Shown here: in pieces, positions 1 to 9,555 of the stretch
Layout of the letters: each line of letters begins with the position of its first letter
Position numbering within the stretch: position 1 is the stretch's first letter
Assembly: GCA_024734555.1 (NCBI GenBank)
Contig: JANPWX010000557.1
Location: 373,830-437,829 of the forward strand
Source: Trochalopteron elliotii
Taxonomy: Eukaryota > Chordata > Aves > Passeriformes > Leiothrichidae
Length of the DNA stretch: 64,000 nucleotides
Reading direction: 5' to 3'
Program-made: the position numbers and the translations under genes
The notes under the pieces: generated by a model
Told to the model about the DNA's origin: nothing
Databases searched by the model: none
The model's input: the letters and a program-made list of their open reading frames with translations, nothing else

Positions 1-2902
1 CCAGAACTGGCAGACCTGGATGCTGTGACCGTGGCTGAAGCACAGGGTGAAATCAAAGAGTCCTTCCAGAAAAAACAGCTCAGGGATGTGGATGCTGCAC
101 CTGACACTTACATGGGGAAAAGGGGAGTTACAGCCCTCCCTCCAGCAAATCCTCCCCAGCCAGTGCTGAATCCCTCCTGGGGATTATTCCTAGCTGAGCA
201 AACCCCCCTTCCTCAGACACATTTCCTTAGGAAGGAAGATACAAACTCTGGAATTTGATAGTGTCTGCAGGGTGACATATTCTCCTATGTGCACAGGATA
301 AGGGGTACAACTCCACCAACTACAAAATCTCTGTGTTTTAAAGTCTTGGCAAAGGTTTAACCAGAGAGGACCAAGAGGGAAAGGCTGCATTAGGAATAGC
401 AAAAACTTTTCTTTGTAAGTGTGGGGTGTCTGCAAGGAGTCCTGCAAGACAAAAGGTTTTGTGGACCTGCCTGGAGGAAGGCTGCTTTCTTCCTCCTCCT
501 TTTCCATTTTCCAATGCTCTTGGGAGAGTGATGCTGATCATGTCCAGGCAAAGAGGGACATCAGAAAAGCTGGAGCTGTGAGACCTCAGCACTCCCTTTT
601 CCCTTTATGAAAGGGAGAGATGGAGAGTTGCAAGGTTGGATCTGGAAATGTTGCTCTAAAGCAAACACTGAATACTCACCATCTGGATGACTACCCACTA
701 ATGTGGGTAACTGCAGCTCACTTGTAAAACTTTCCACAGCAGGTAATGTTGTTCCCTGGAGCTCTCCCTTGGGGATCCATCTTCCAGGGGATTCTCTCCT
801 CGCTCCTGGCAGTTTTCTGCTCCCCAGGAGAACAGTGATAACAGTAACAGTGGTTAACACAGTTAACACAGTAAGTAGCGGGAGGAGGCTGTGTCTCAAG
901 GAGCTCATCTGGCCTGAAGCACCTGTCTGCTACAAAACAGGCTGGGAACAATCCCAGCCAGCCTGCTGGGAGAGGCTGGGATGAAGAGAATTCAAAATGT
1001 CTATGGTGAAATCTTGCCTTTATTATCCTAGTCACTAACATCCCACATTTTTCAAGGAGACCAGCATTTTACTCCCACGATCCAAAGACAAAGCAAAATA
1101 AATCTTGGTACTCTCAGCCACAGTGCAAAACTCTGATTTATAGAAAATAGCATCCCAGCCTTGAAGAGTGGCTAAACACGCCTCCTTCTTCCTTCCTGGC
1201 TTAAAGCTTTGCATCCCTTTTGCTAAAATCTCCTGTGAGTTCAGCTGTCCAAACAGCCTGTAAAAGCCATAAACATCTCTCATTATGTCCTCCCATCTTT
1301 TTACCTTCTCTTCGGGCTAAAGCATTGTTTTCCTTGCAGACTACACTGAAGACTGCTGCCCAGGTACTACATTAAATGTAATGAAATTATGATAAACACA
1401 CAAATGTTACATTAAACACAAATATAGACTGTGAAATGAGGTAATACAGGGAAAATTCCTGTTGATCCTATCCAGTTGTACTAGTGATTTGGTATAGTCC
1501 AATAACTGAAAATTATCTTTTTACTCTGGAGAAGACTTGGTGAAAAGAGGCAAAGATAGAAAAAATCTTGGGAAAAAAAAATTCTTCATTGAGGTATGCC
1601 AAAATAATTCCTCCGAAATGTCCCTATTTCATAATTAGTAGTTTTTTACTGCAAGTTAACAATCATATTGTTAAGCATCCACTCAGAGACAGACATGTTG
1701 TTGCAAATGCGCAGTGCAATATTGTGAATCAAGTGCACTCCCAGGCTGTGAATGGTGTCCACTTCTCTATAACTGCTCACTGATGACATTGGTTTTTGAT
1801 AGTTTGTTGTTCCTTTGTGTCCAGAAGTGGTAGAAATGTGTCTTTCTCAGAAACCTCTTCCATTACAGGGCAAGAGGTGTGTGTGTGTTACACATATGCC
1901 TGGTGTTCAAACTGAATGGAAATGCAGAGCTTTGCATCACCCATTTATTGTCATTTGCAGCCATTACTGCACATCCAAGCTGCCCTTAAACCACAGCTCC
2001 AGAAGCAGAGAGGACATTCAGATATTTTTCTGGTTATCTTTTATCAATGCTGGTTTTAGAATAAGGATACAGCACTTATCTACACCCCAAAAGGAATAGA
2101 CTACTATATAAAATACCCTGCACTCCTACAAATGCAACTGAATGTTCACTAACAAGGTTCTCTGGAGACCAAAGCCCATGAGTGTGTCCCTGCAGTGGCT
2201 AACAGAGAATCCTGTGCCCTGGGAGGCAGTGGTATTTTTCTCCTTTGTGGCTTGGCATTCAATTTGACTCCTAAAAATTCAGTGCTTTTCCCTTTTTCTT
2301 CCTCCATATTGTCAGGTGCTTCTGATTTATTTGGGCAAAGAAAATTTATTAAGCTTCATTCTTGCTCTATTCCCCCTCCACTGACTGGGGATACGAAGCT
2401 CCTGGAAGGAAGAAAAGACACTGTCATCTACATGAGGGAACAAGTGGAAGAGGGAAGATCCTCGAGCTGGTGGTGCTGTCTTGATGTGGCACTTTGAGTT
2501 CAGCAGCAGAACCAGAACTTTGTTAAGTCACCACGATGTCAGGGATTTGGGTCTGCACCAGTAACATCATGTCCCAAGGCCCATCTGCATTCCTAGGTAC
2601 CTGGGCTTGGAGGTGCTCAGTGTTTCAGGAAGCTGTCCTCAAATATCCCTGTCCTAGAATGTTTCTGGGGCTGCAGAGGCTGTTCAGGACCAGGGCAGCA
2701 CAGAGAGGTGTTGCCAGAGGAAGCCATTCCTTCTGGGTGAAAAGACATGACCTATTTCATGGCAGAGGAAAACTTTGGGCAAGAGTCCAGGGTGAATGCC
2801 AGCACAGACTCCCTCAGCTTTACATTACCTCATTTTCCCCATGTCAAACACGGTTGGATGCTTTATGCTGCCAAGGGAGCTTCAGAGCTTCTTCCTAACA
2901 GT
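1..2902. other. Intergenic DNA upstream of DCAF1, no gene seen
   Basis: No open frame here looks like protein: all are short, lack recognisable domains and overlap one another on both strands. A short run of AACAGT/GTTAACACAG-like repeats lies around 835-870. By synteny with mammals the next gene beyond this side could be RAD54L2 in the opposite orientation, but I see no exon of it. Confidence 0.6.
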
Positions 2903-3502
2903 TGTTATTAAGACTCTTGGTGGAATCCTATTGGCGACTGAGAGATGGGGACATTCCGAGTTCTGATCAGAAAATGAATTTATTGAGCATTCAAGGCATT
3001 TATAAAGGGTTTTTCTTGTATGGCACTTATATAGGGTTCTATTTTGGTAACAATTTCTCATTGGTTATGCATTCTTTATGACATGAAGTCACCTAGTATG
3101 TTATCACAAGGTTTCACAACATGTTTCTTGGTCACTTGTTCCCCAGGGAGCCTTTATCTGTGTCTGTCTCTTCTGCGGTTTCTGCTTGATCAGGCCTAAG
3201 ATATCAGGCTCTTTTATCAGTTCCATTATACTCTGTTTCATTCCCCATAGAATCCTTCTGTGATAAAACAACTCATGAATACAAAATTAACATTTGCACA
3301 TGTGCCTGCCACCATTATAGGCCACTTTCACCAATTTGCCTATTGTTTCCATGTGCATCAAAAACTGAGACATAAATGCACTTGACCTAATTAACTCCTA
3401 TAGGGAGAAGTCATGAAGAAAGCAGATATAAAATCTGCACTTAAGGCCTGATAAAAAGGAAAAAAAAAAAAGAAAAAACAGAAAAAAACAAAACAAACCC
3501 CA
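2903..3502 (-). mobile_element. Probable solo LTR of an endogenous retrovirus, minus orientation
   Basis: Read on the minus strand, the block holds LTR landmarks in the right order. A TATA-like box TTTATAAA (2999-3006) is followed closely by a polyadenylation signal AATAAA (2979-2984), then a U5-like stretch that ends in ...CA at 2903. No primer-binding site is recognisable next to the 2903 edge, so this is a solo LTR or a 3' LTR. The other edge is uncertain: a purine-rich minus-strand tract next to a TG at about 3502 could be a polypurine tract and U3 start, but I could not match target-site duplications. No retroviral gene is visible. Confidence 0.5.
3455..3500. repeat. A-rich low-complexity tract
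   Basis: A long run of A interrupted by single G and C bases sits at the far edge of the LTR-like block. It may be part of the U3 region or simple-sequence expansion beside it. Confidence 0.7.
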
Positions 3503-6500
3503 CCCTCCCCTTAAAAAGGCTAATAGTCTTAAAACTTTTCCCTGGTTCTGTTTAGTCCTTGTTTTTTAAAGCTGCTGTTGTTACAAGTAATCGCTAAGAT
3601 CCTTGTTGCTGGAAAACATAAGGAAGAATTTGTTTGTATTCCCAGTGTGTGTCTCACAGGCATTCCATAGCATGCTGTGCATGGTCTTTTCTTGCTTCCT
3701 TCTGTATGAAGAGTTTTCTGTGCTGCTTGTTTCCTATAGTAACAAAACAGATAAAAAAAGGAAAACCCTTGTTAAACCACAAAAACTAGCAAGGGATTTT
3801 GTGTAGTGCCTGAAATGAACTTTTAACATTCCCAGATAGAGAAATGAGTTTAGTCAGGAAATGGTGTCTTATTGCCATGATGCCACTTTCTGTGTACTGT
3901 CCCCCACTTTTTCCATGTTCTCTCTTGTATATTCTCTGTGCATGTCTTATCTGTGCACTTCTAGTCTCCCAAAGGCTCTTTCCTTTCATAGCTTCATACC
4001 CCTGGATAGCTCATACATCACAGGACACCATTAACCCCACCTTTCAGTAATTTGGGAGAAAGGAAAGGTAGTAAATTCTGCTTGAAGTTGCTGGGGGTGT
4101 GTGAGAAGCTGAGCACAAAGCTCTGAGCAGGACTGCAGCAGCAGCGTGGTCAGGATTTTGGGGGCCATGCTGCAGAAAGCAAGAGGTGCATGTCAGTGTA
4201 TGCTTCATGCAACACTGATCACTTTGTACTATTTAACTTTTTTGTTGACTTTCAGCCTGCAAATGCAGATGTGCTGTCACTCAGATGCTCAGCTAGGCAC
4301 AGTTATGTGCTCTTGGCATCACAGTGTCTGAATGGAGCGATTTGGCACCAGCCTGCTTGGAAGAGAGTTTTTTGCCTGATCATGTTCTCATTAGTATCTG
4401 AGCTGATGAACGACATTCTTCTGCATTTCCATGTTCCTAGATATAGATCTGGCTTCTCTCTTCAGTCTGGGCTAAATGCTCAGGGGAAGCTGGCTGAGGA
4501 GCCTGTGTCTGCACTGCTGAAGCCATCCATGCAAGCACTGGGAGAGCCTGGGAAGCAGTCTGCCTGATGCCAAGTCCTGCAGATCCTGGGAGTGTCCAGA
4601 AGAGTTAGTGTACTTGGCCATGGTAAGGTCCTTCATACTTTCAAGAGTGAACTGCTTCTACTGATCTGCAGTAGTAAAATAAGACACAATGGTAGCTCAG
4701 CCATTGCCAAAATGTAGGTCCCTCCCTTCCCCCTCCTCATAAATAGCTTAGCTGGTTTTAGTTTGTGTTGGTGTTTTAGCTCCAGCCCAGAGAAGACCTG
4801 CCCCAGAAGTGTTGCTATCACTCTCCTATCACTCTTTCCTCTCCCCACAAGCAACCACCCTTGAAATCCTTTTGCAGTAGGTGCCATCAGCCTGCTGTCA
4901 CTGTTCCCCTTTGTATCTCGGTGAGAAACTTCTCCTTGAGCTTTGTTTGGCCTTTTCTGCTGGAAGGAAACCCCAAATCCTTTCTCCACACACAAGAGCA
5001 GGCATAACTCTCAGAAAAGGTGGCAACTGCATTCTCTGGATCAGCGCCCACCTCTGCTGCCCTACGTGCATTCCACTGACGAGTGAACCTCTCCTGCCTT
5101 TCCCACCATCACTCAGAAGTAGCAAAGGAGCACAGGCAGAATTCGACTGAATGAACACATTTTGCCTGCCCTTTTACATTTGATGTCTCTCTCCAGTTGT
5201 TGGGTGTTTTAGCTCTGTGTGTGTGAGCACACAGATGGCTTCTCTAAGCACGTCGGCCCCGGATGATTGCTTGTTAATTTTTGCTTTGGGCTATTTTGAG
5301 CTTTGTCCTCTTCCCCCAAGAGGACGCTGGCGTAGTGTGATGATGCCGGTGTGCCATCTAGTGATTGTACTATTCCCTTGTCACACATTTATCGGGACAC
5401 TCACTCAGTGCACGTATTTTGGCCCCATTTGCCCACGGTCACCTGGATTGCAGGGAACCTGTGGCAATGCTTGCAGCTCCTTTGCTCTGCTCAGTCTGTC
5501 CAGGCAGAGGGGATCCCATGAACTGTTTTTTTCCTGCTTATTTCACTTCGTACCTTTTTTCTCCCTTTGTACCTCTTTATACTGTATTATCTGCAGTCTC
5601 TCTGATGTGGGCAAGAAATGGGAGATCGTTTGAGGGGTGCTGGCTCTCAGCTTGCCTGTCACCCATGGCCATAATCTAATCCATCAGGCAATACTATTGC
5701 ACAATGTGAAAATTTAGCACTAGATACAAGTCAATCAGATGCTCTGGGGGAGTCTAGACAGTGTTTAAAGCCTTTAGGCATGAGGGGTATCATTGCAGAT
5801 ATTTATCTGCTTTACACCTCATAAAACCACTTCTGAACTATTTGGGCAGATCCAGGCTGGGTGAGTAATAGATGGTCCTAGGGTTGGAACTGAGGCCTTT
5901 TTGTCAGGGTTTTGTGCCTGCTGCCCACTCCCCAGATTCCCAGAGGCACACAGGAGACAGGCAGGGTGGAAGAGGGGAAGGCGCTGGGCAGAGAAGTGCG
6001 TCACAGCAGGCTGACCTGTGCTGCCCTGGCAGAGGCGCTCTGTTCCCAGGTGCAGCTCCGCCTGACCTCCCGCCCGGTTCCTGCAGTGCCCTGGGGCAGG
6101 GGCGGTGCAAAGAACACCCGTCAGTTTACAAGCAGCTGAGCAGGGCAGGTTCAGACCCTCCCAAAGGTTCAGGTCCCGGCATTGTACCCTTCCCTGGATG
6201 CTGCTGGGAAATCCAGCTGGATGCTGGGTGCAGTTGCAGCTGCAGAGTGATACAGCGTGCTGGGAAGGGACTGAACTCTATTCCGGGGCTGACTACTCAC
6301 CTGCTATGAGTCATGCAGCAGAATTATGCTGCAGAGGCTTGTTCTGCTCGGTCAGTAACCACTGTCACAGCTGCCCTTCAACAGGAGCTCAGCTGCAGGG
6401 AGAAAAACGGTGACAAACAAATGGAGTCCCACAAGAGGATGGGGCAATTAATGAAAGGATAAGTGTAGGAAATCAACAAACTTTACCACTGTAGATCTGT

Positions 6501-8739
6501 GTTGGAGGCCAAGACGAGCAATTAACACTCCTAAAATCCTAAAGAATTTGTTCTCTCCTCCATGTGGCATCTCTGAATGTTGCAAGCTTTTTGATAATGA
6601 CCTTTTTCTCATTCTCAGAGCAAAGGTCTGTTCAGGCAGAAGGTGAAGCTGCTGCCTGGAGCCTGGGAGCAGCTGTGAGAGATGAAGCATCCCAGACACT
6701 TTTCCACCCCTAGCTCTACTCAAGGCATCCTTTGGAAGCACAATTTGTGTCTTCCTGGCTCCTCCTACAGTGCTGTTCCCCCTCTGATCCCACAGCTAAT
6801 TGTCTGAGTCTAGAAGTTTATTAGGGCCTTGTGTAATGGATTTATCCTGTCCTGATAAACCACAGAATTGTGAGGTGATCTGGGATGTGACAGCAATGGG
6901 GAGAAGTGGTTGCCTTGTTCAAGGAACCTCAAAGTGTAATTGAGGTGTAAGTCATTGTTACTATCAGCTGACCATCCTGTGGAATATGTTGTTCTTCTGG
7001 CAGGAGAGCCCATGAAAGTGAATCTTCCCTTCCTTGCACACCACAGGCTTCTCTCTCAGCTACAAGATCCCACAGGGCAAGAGGTGCCAGCTGTGGATTT
7101 TTTTCCTTCAATTGCATCATTAAGGCAAAGTGTTTTTGTGAGGGTGGGGGCTTACTCACTACATCCAGTGCTGCAGGATTCCTACCGTTGCACTCATTAT
7201 CCTGGAGTTCATCAAGACTGACAGTCAAATGTAAGTGTGGTAACAGAATCTCTACCTGTGCAAACACTGCCCGAGGCAGGGATTTATGCAGTTGCATTGC
7301 AAGAAAATGGATTAATGTGGACATTGTGGGGCGTCTTAGACAGGAATGGTGCTTATGAAGCTTTTCCTTGAGAGGGAGGACACTCTTTCCCCTTATATAC
7401 TCATTTTTTATTAATATTTATTCTTCTATGAGAAAAGCTTCTGCCAGTACCTGGGCAATTACTAGAGCACAGCAGCATAAACTGGGATTTCATTGCTTTC
7501 AGGCTGTCTTATTCCTGACAGGTGAACCAGTAGGACTCCCACCTGCCCTGTGGGAAAGAAGGATGTTGGACTGAATCCTTCCCAAGTATCTTTGAGGTGT
7601 GGAAATGCAGAAGCTGGAGGCCTGAGCATTTCGGGCAGTTTCTGGAGGAGGCTGTAGCAGAGCCAGGGGGTGACTGCAAGCTGTGCCCTGTTGTGCCAGC
7701 AACATGCCAGGCTCTGGCAATGAGCAGCAGGCTCTGAATCTCCTCACCTGCTCAGGTGAGCTGGGAGCTGAACACCACTTTCTCTGAGAAGAAACCCTTT
7801 CTTCAGAGCACCATAGATATGGCAAGAACTGGAAACCCTGATTTTGCTCTCAGCCCTTTGGACGTGGGGATGAGGGGTGGGAATGCTGACCTCTGCAGCT
7901 CCTCCAGAGCAGCCCCATGGCTGCCTCGAGGTTCCCAGTGCCTTGCAGGGAAAGAAGAAGGTGCAACTGGGGATGTGATGATCTTCCCTGGATAATAACG
8001 CTGCAGACAGGTCTGATATTTTTGATGCTTCAACCAGCCATGAGCATCTGGGTGAGGAGTGTACTTTTCCAGATCTTCCTTCTCCTCAGAAACAGTAACT
8101 TCACTGAGAACAAGTGGATCTTCTCCATGGCTACCCTGATACAGCAGGGCAGAATAACAGTTCATTACCACTGTAAAAGCACTCAAGAGCAGGGATATTC
8201 CCACTGTGGAACCAAGAGAGAAAGAAAAACAATCCCAGAGGAATAGATGGCTTTGCAAGTGGAAGGCACACAGGGATGGAGCTATACAGTGCTGAAGGAT
8301 TTTTTTACACACAGACTCTCTCTCGCAAGCAGGTGCATAGCTTCTCCTGGAGTGACAGAGGGCAGGACTGGGGAGCGTATGAGCTCTCCGGAGCTCATAA
8401 TGAGCAGCTGTAGGAAGGGTGGGAACGTCGGAAGAGGAGTTTTCCTGAGACACTCAGGAGAGCCCCAGTCTCCTCTTCCTCCTTTGCTATGGTCCAGAGA
8501 AGAGGTGGAGGTGGGTGTTCAGTTCCACTGTGGGGTTTAGCTACAGCTGCCAAAATCAGCCCTCGTTTAAGTGTGAAGAAGCAAGACGATGTTTCTTCGT
8601 GTTGGAGATAGGAGGAATCACTCCGGAGCATCGGCATCCGAGCTCTCCTGCAAGCTGCCCTCCCTCTGAAACACCTCGCTGTCCAGCTGGAGGTGACCTA
8701 ACAGGTGAACAACATTCAGCTTTGAGAAAGGAAGAGCAG
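3503..8739. other. Intergenic DNA upstream of the DCAF1 promoter
   Basis: No supportable gene. The longest uninterrupted frame (7803-8453, minus) has no recognisable domain, and its composition does not suggest coding sequence. A moderately GC-rich patch at about 5930-6250 and a CTCF-like site at 5352 are the only local signals noted. Confidence 0.6.
5352..5364 (-). promoter_or_regulatory. CTCF-like core motif
   Basis: The minus strand reads TCACTAGATGGCA, which fits the CTCF core consensus CCASYAGRKGGCR at all but the first base. It lies in the intergenic region upstream of DCAF1, where an insulator would be plausible. A single motif match is weak evidence of occupancy. Confidence 0.35.
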
Positions 8740-8778
8740 CCGTAGCTGGTGATGGTGCCGGCGTGCGGCTGGAGGGCG

Positions 8779-8810
8779 GATAGCGGCGTGCCCAGCAACA
8801 CGCCGCTATC
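8779..8810. repeat. Perfect 12-bp inverted repeat, 8-base loop
   Basis: The arms GATAGCGGCGTG (8779-8790) and CACGCCGCTATC (8799-8810) are exact reverse complements around an 8-base loop. The right arm overlaps an imperfect 14-bp direct repeat (8807-8820 and 8827-8840, one mismatch, 20-bp period). It lies at the upstream edge of the CpG island. Confidence 0.85.
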
Positions 8811-8958
8811 GGGGCGGACACGCGGGTATCGGGGCCGACAGCTGCTGCTCGGCGACCGCTCCGTGTCATGCCGTGCCGCGGAGCCAACAACCTCGCCCCT
8901 CTCCCTGAAGAACGCCTGGCAGAGCACCGACTCCTCTGCCCGGAGCCTCCGCACTGGG

Positions 8959-8970
8959 CAATGGCGGCGC
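8959..8970 (+). promoter_or_regulatory. YY1-like site
   Basis: The sequence CAATGGCGGCGC contains the ATGGCGGC core of the YY1 consensus. YY1 sites are often found near start sites of TATA-less promoters. Confidence 0.45.
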
Positions 8971-8979
8971 GCACCGGGA

Positions 8980-9004
8980 ACTACAGCTCCCAGCATACCC
9001 TGCG
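8980..9004 (+). promoter_or_regulatory. ZNF143/Staf-like site
   Basis: The sequence starts ACTACAGCTCCCAGCAT and closely follows the long ZNF143 (SBS) consensus ACTACAnnTCCCAGnnTGC. The match is long for a chance hit and lies in the CpG island, next to YY1- and NRF1-like sites. Confidence 0.65.
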
Positions 9005-9021
9005 GCGACTGCTCCTGGGGA

Positions 9022-9031
9022 GCGCATGCGC
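9022..9031. promoter_or_regulatory. NRF1-like palindrome
   Basis: GCGCATGCGC is the palindromic core of the NRF1 consensus. It lies 18 bases downstream of the ZNF143-like site. Confidence 0.6.
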
Positions 9032-9099
9032 CCCGCGCGAACTCCCTTTCCCGGCAGGCCGGCCGAGAGCGTGGCCCCCGCCCCGCTCCCTCACGGCCG

Positions 9100-9132
9100 T
9101 GACGCGCGCGCCGTGACGCAGCGCGGTGACGC
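9100..9132 (+). promoter_or_regulatory. Three regularly spaced TGACGC boxes
   Basis: TGACGC occurs at 9100, 9114 and 9127, spaced 14 and 13 bases. TGACG is the ATF/CREB half site. The array ends 23 bases before the N run, so it is probably close to the transcription start. Confidence 0.5.
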
Positions 9133-9155
9133 AAAAAAGTGTGCGCCCTCCACAG

Positions 9156-9555
9156 NNNNNNNNNNNNNNNNNNNNNNNNNNNNNNNNNNNNNNNNNNNNN
9201 NNNNNNNNNNNNNNNNNNNNNNNNNNNNNNNNNNNNNNNNNNNNNNNNNNNNNNNNNNNNNNNNNNNNNNNNNNNNNNNNNNNNNNNNNNNNNNNNNNNN
9301 NNNNNNNNNNNNNNNNNNNNNNNNNNNNNNNNNNNNNNNNNNNNNNNNNNNNNNNNNNNNNNNNNNNNNNNNNNNNNNNNNNNNNNNNNNNNNNNNNNNN
9401 NNNNNNNNNNNNNNNNNNNNNNNNNNNNNNNNNNNNNNNNNNNNNNNNNNNNNNNNNNNNNNNNNNNNNNNNNNNNNNNNNNNNNNNNNNNNNNNNNNNN
9501 NNNNNNNNNNNNNNNNNNNNNNNNNNNNNNNNNNNNNNNNNNNNNNNNNNNNNNN
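9156..9555. other. Assembly gap of 400 N
   Basis: Exactly 400 undetermined bases interrupt the DCAF1 CpG island. The round number suggests an estimated or placeholder gap. Open frames running through it are artefacts. It probably hides the first noncoding exon or its donor. Confidence 0.98.

Noticed and set aside
7540..7610. Possible second CR1 3' remnant (GTTGGACTGAATCC-like)
   Set aside because: Only one short segment resembles CR1; the flanking conserved blocks and terminal octamers are absent.
7803..8453. A 216-codon open frame on the minus strand upstream of DCAF1
   Set aside because: No recognisable domain, no coding-like composition, and competing frames on both strands. The length is compatible with chance in GC-moderate DNA.
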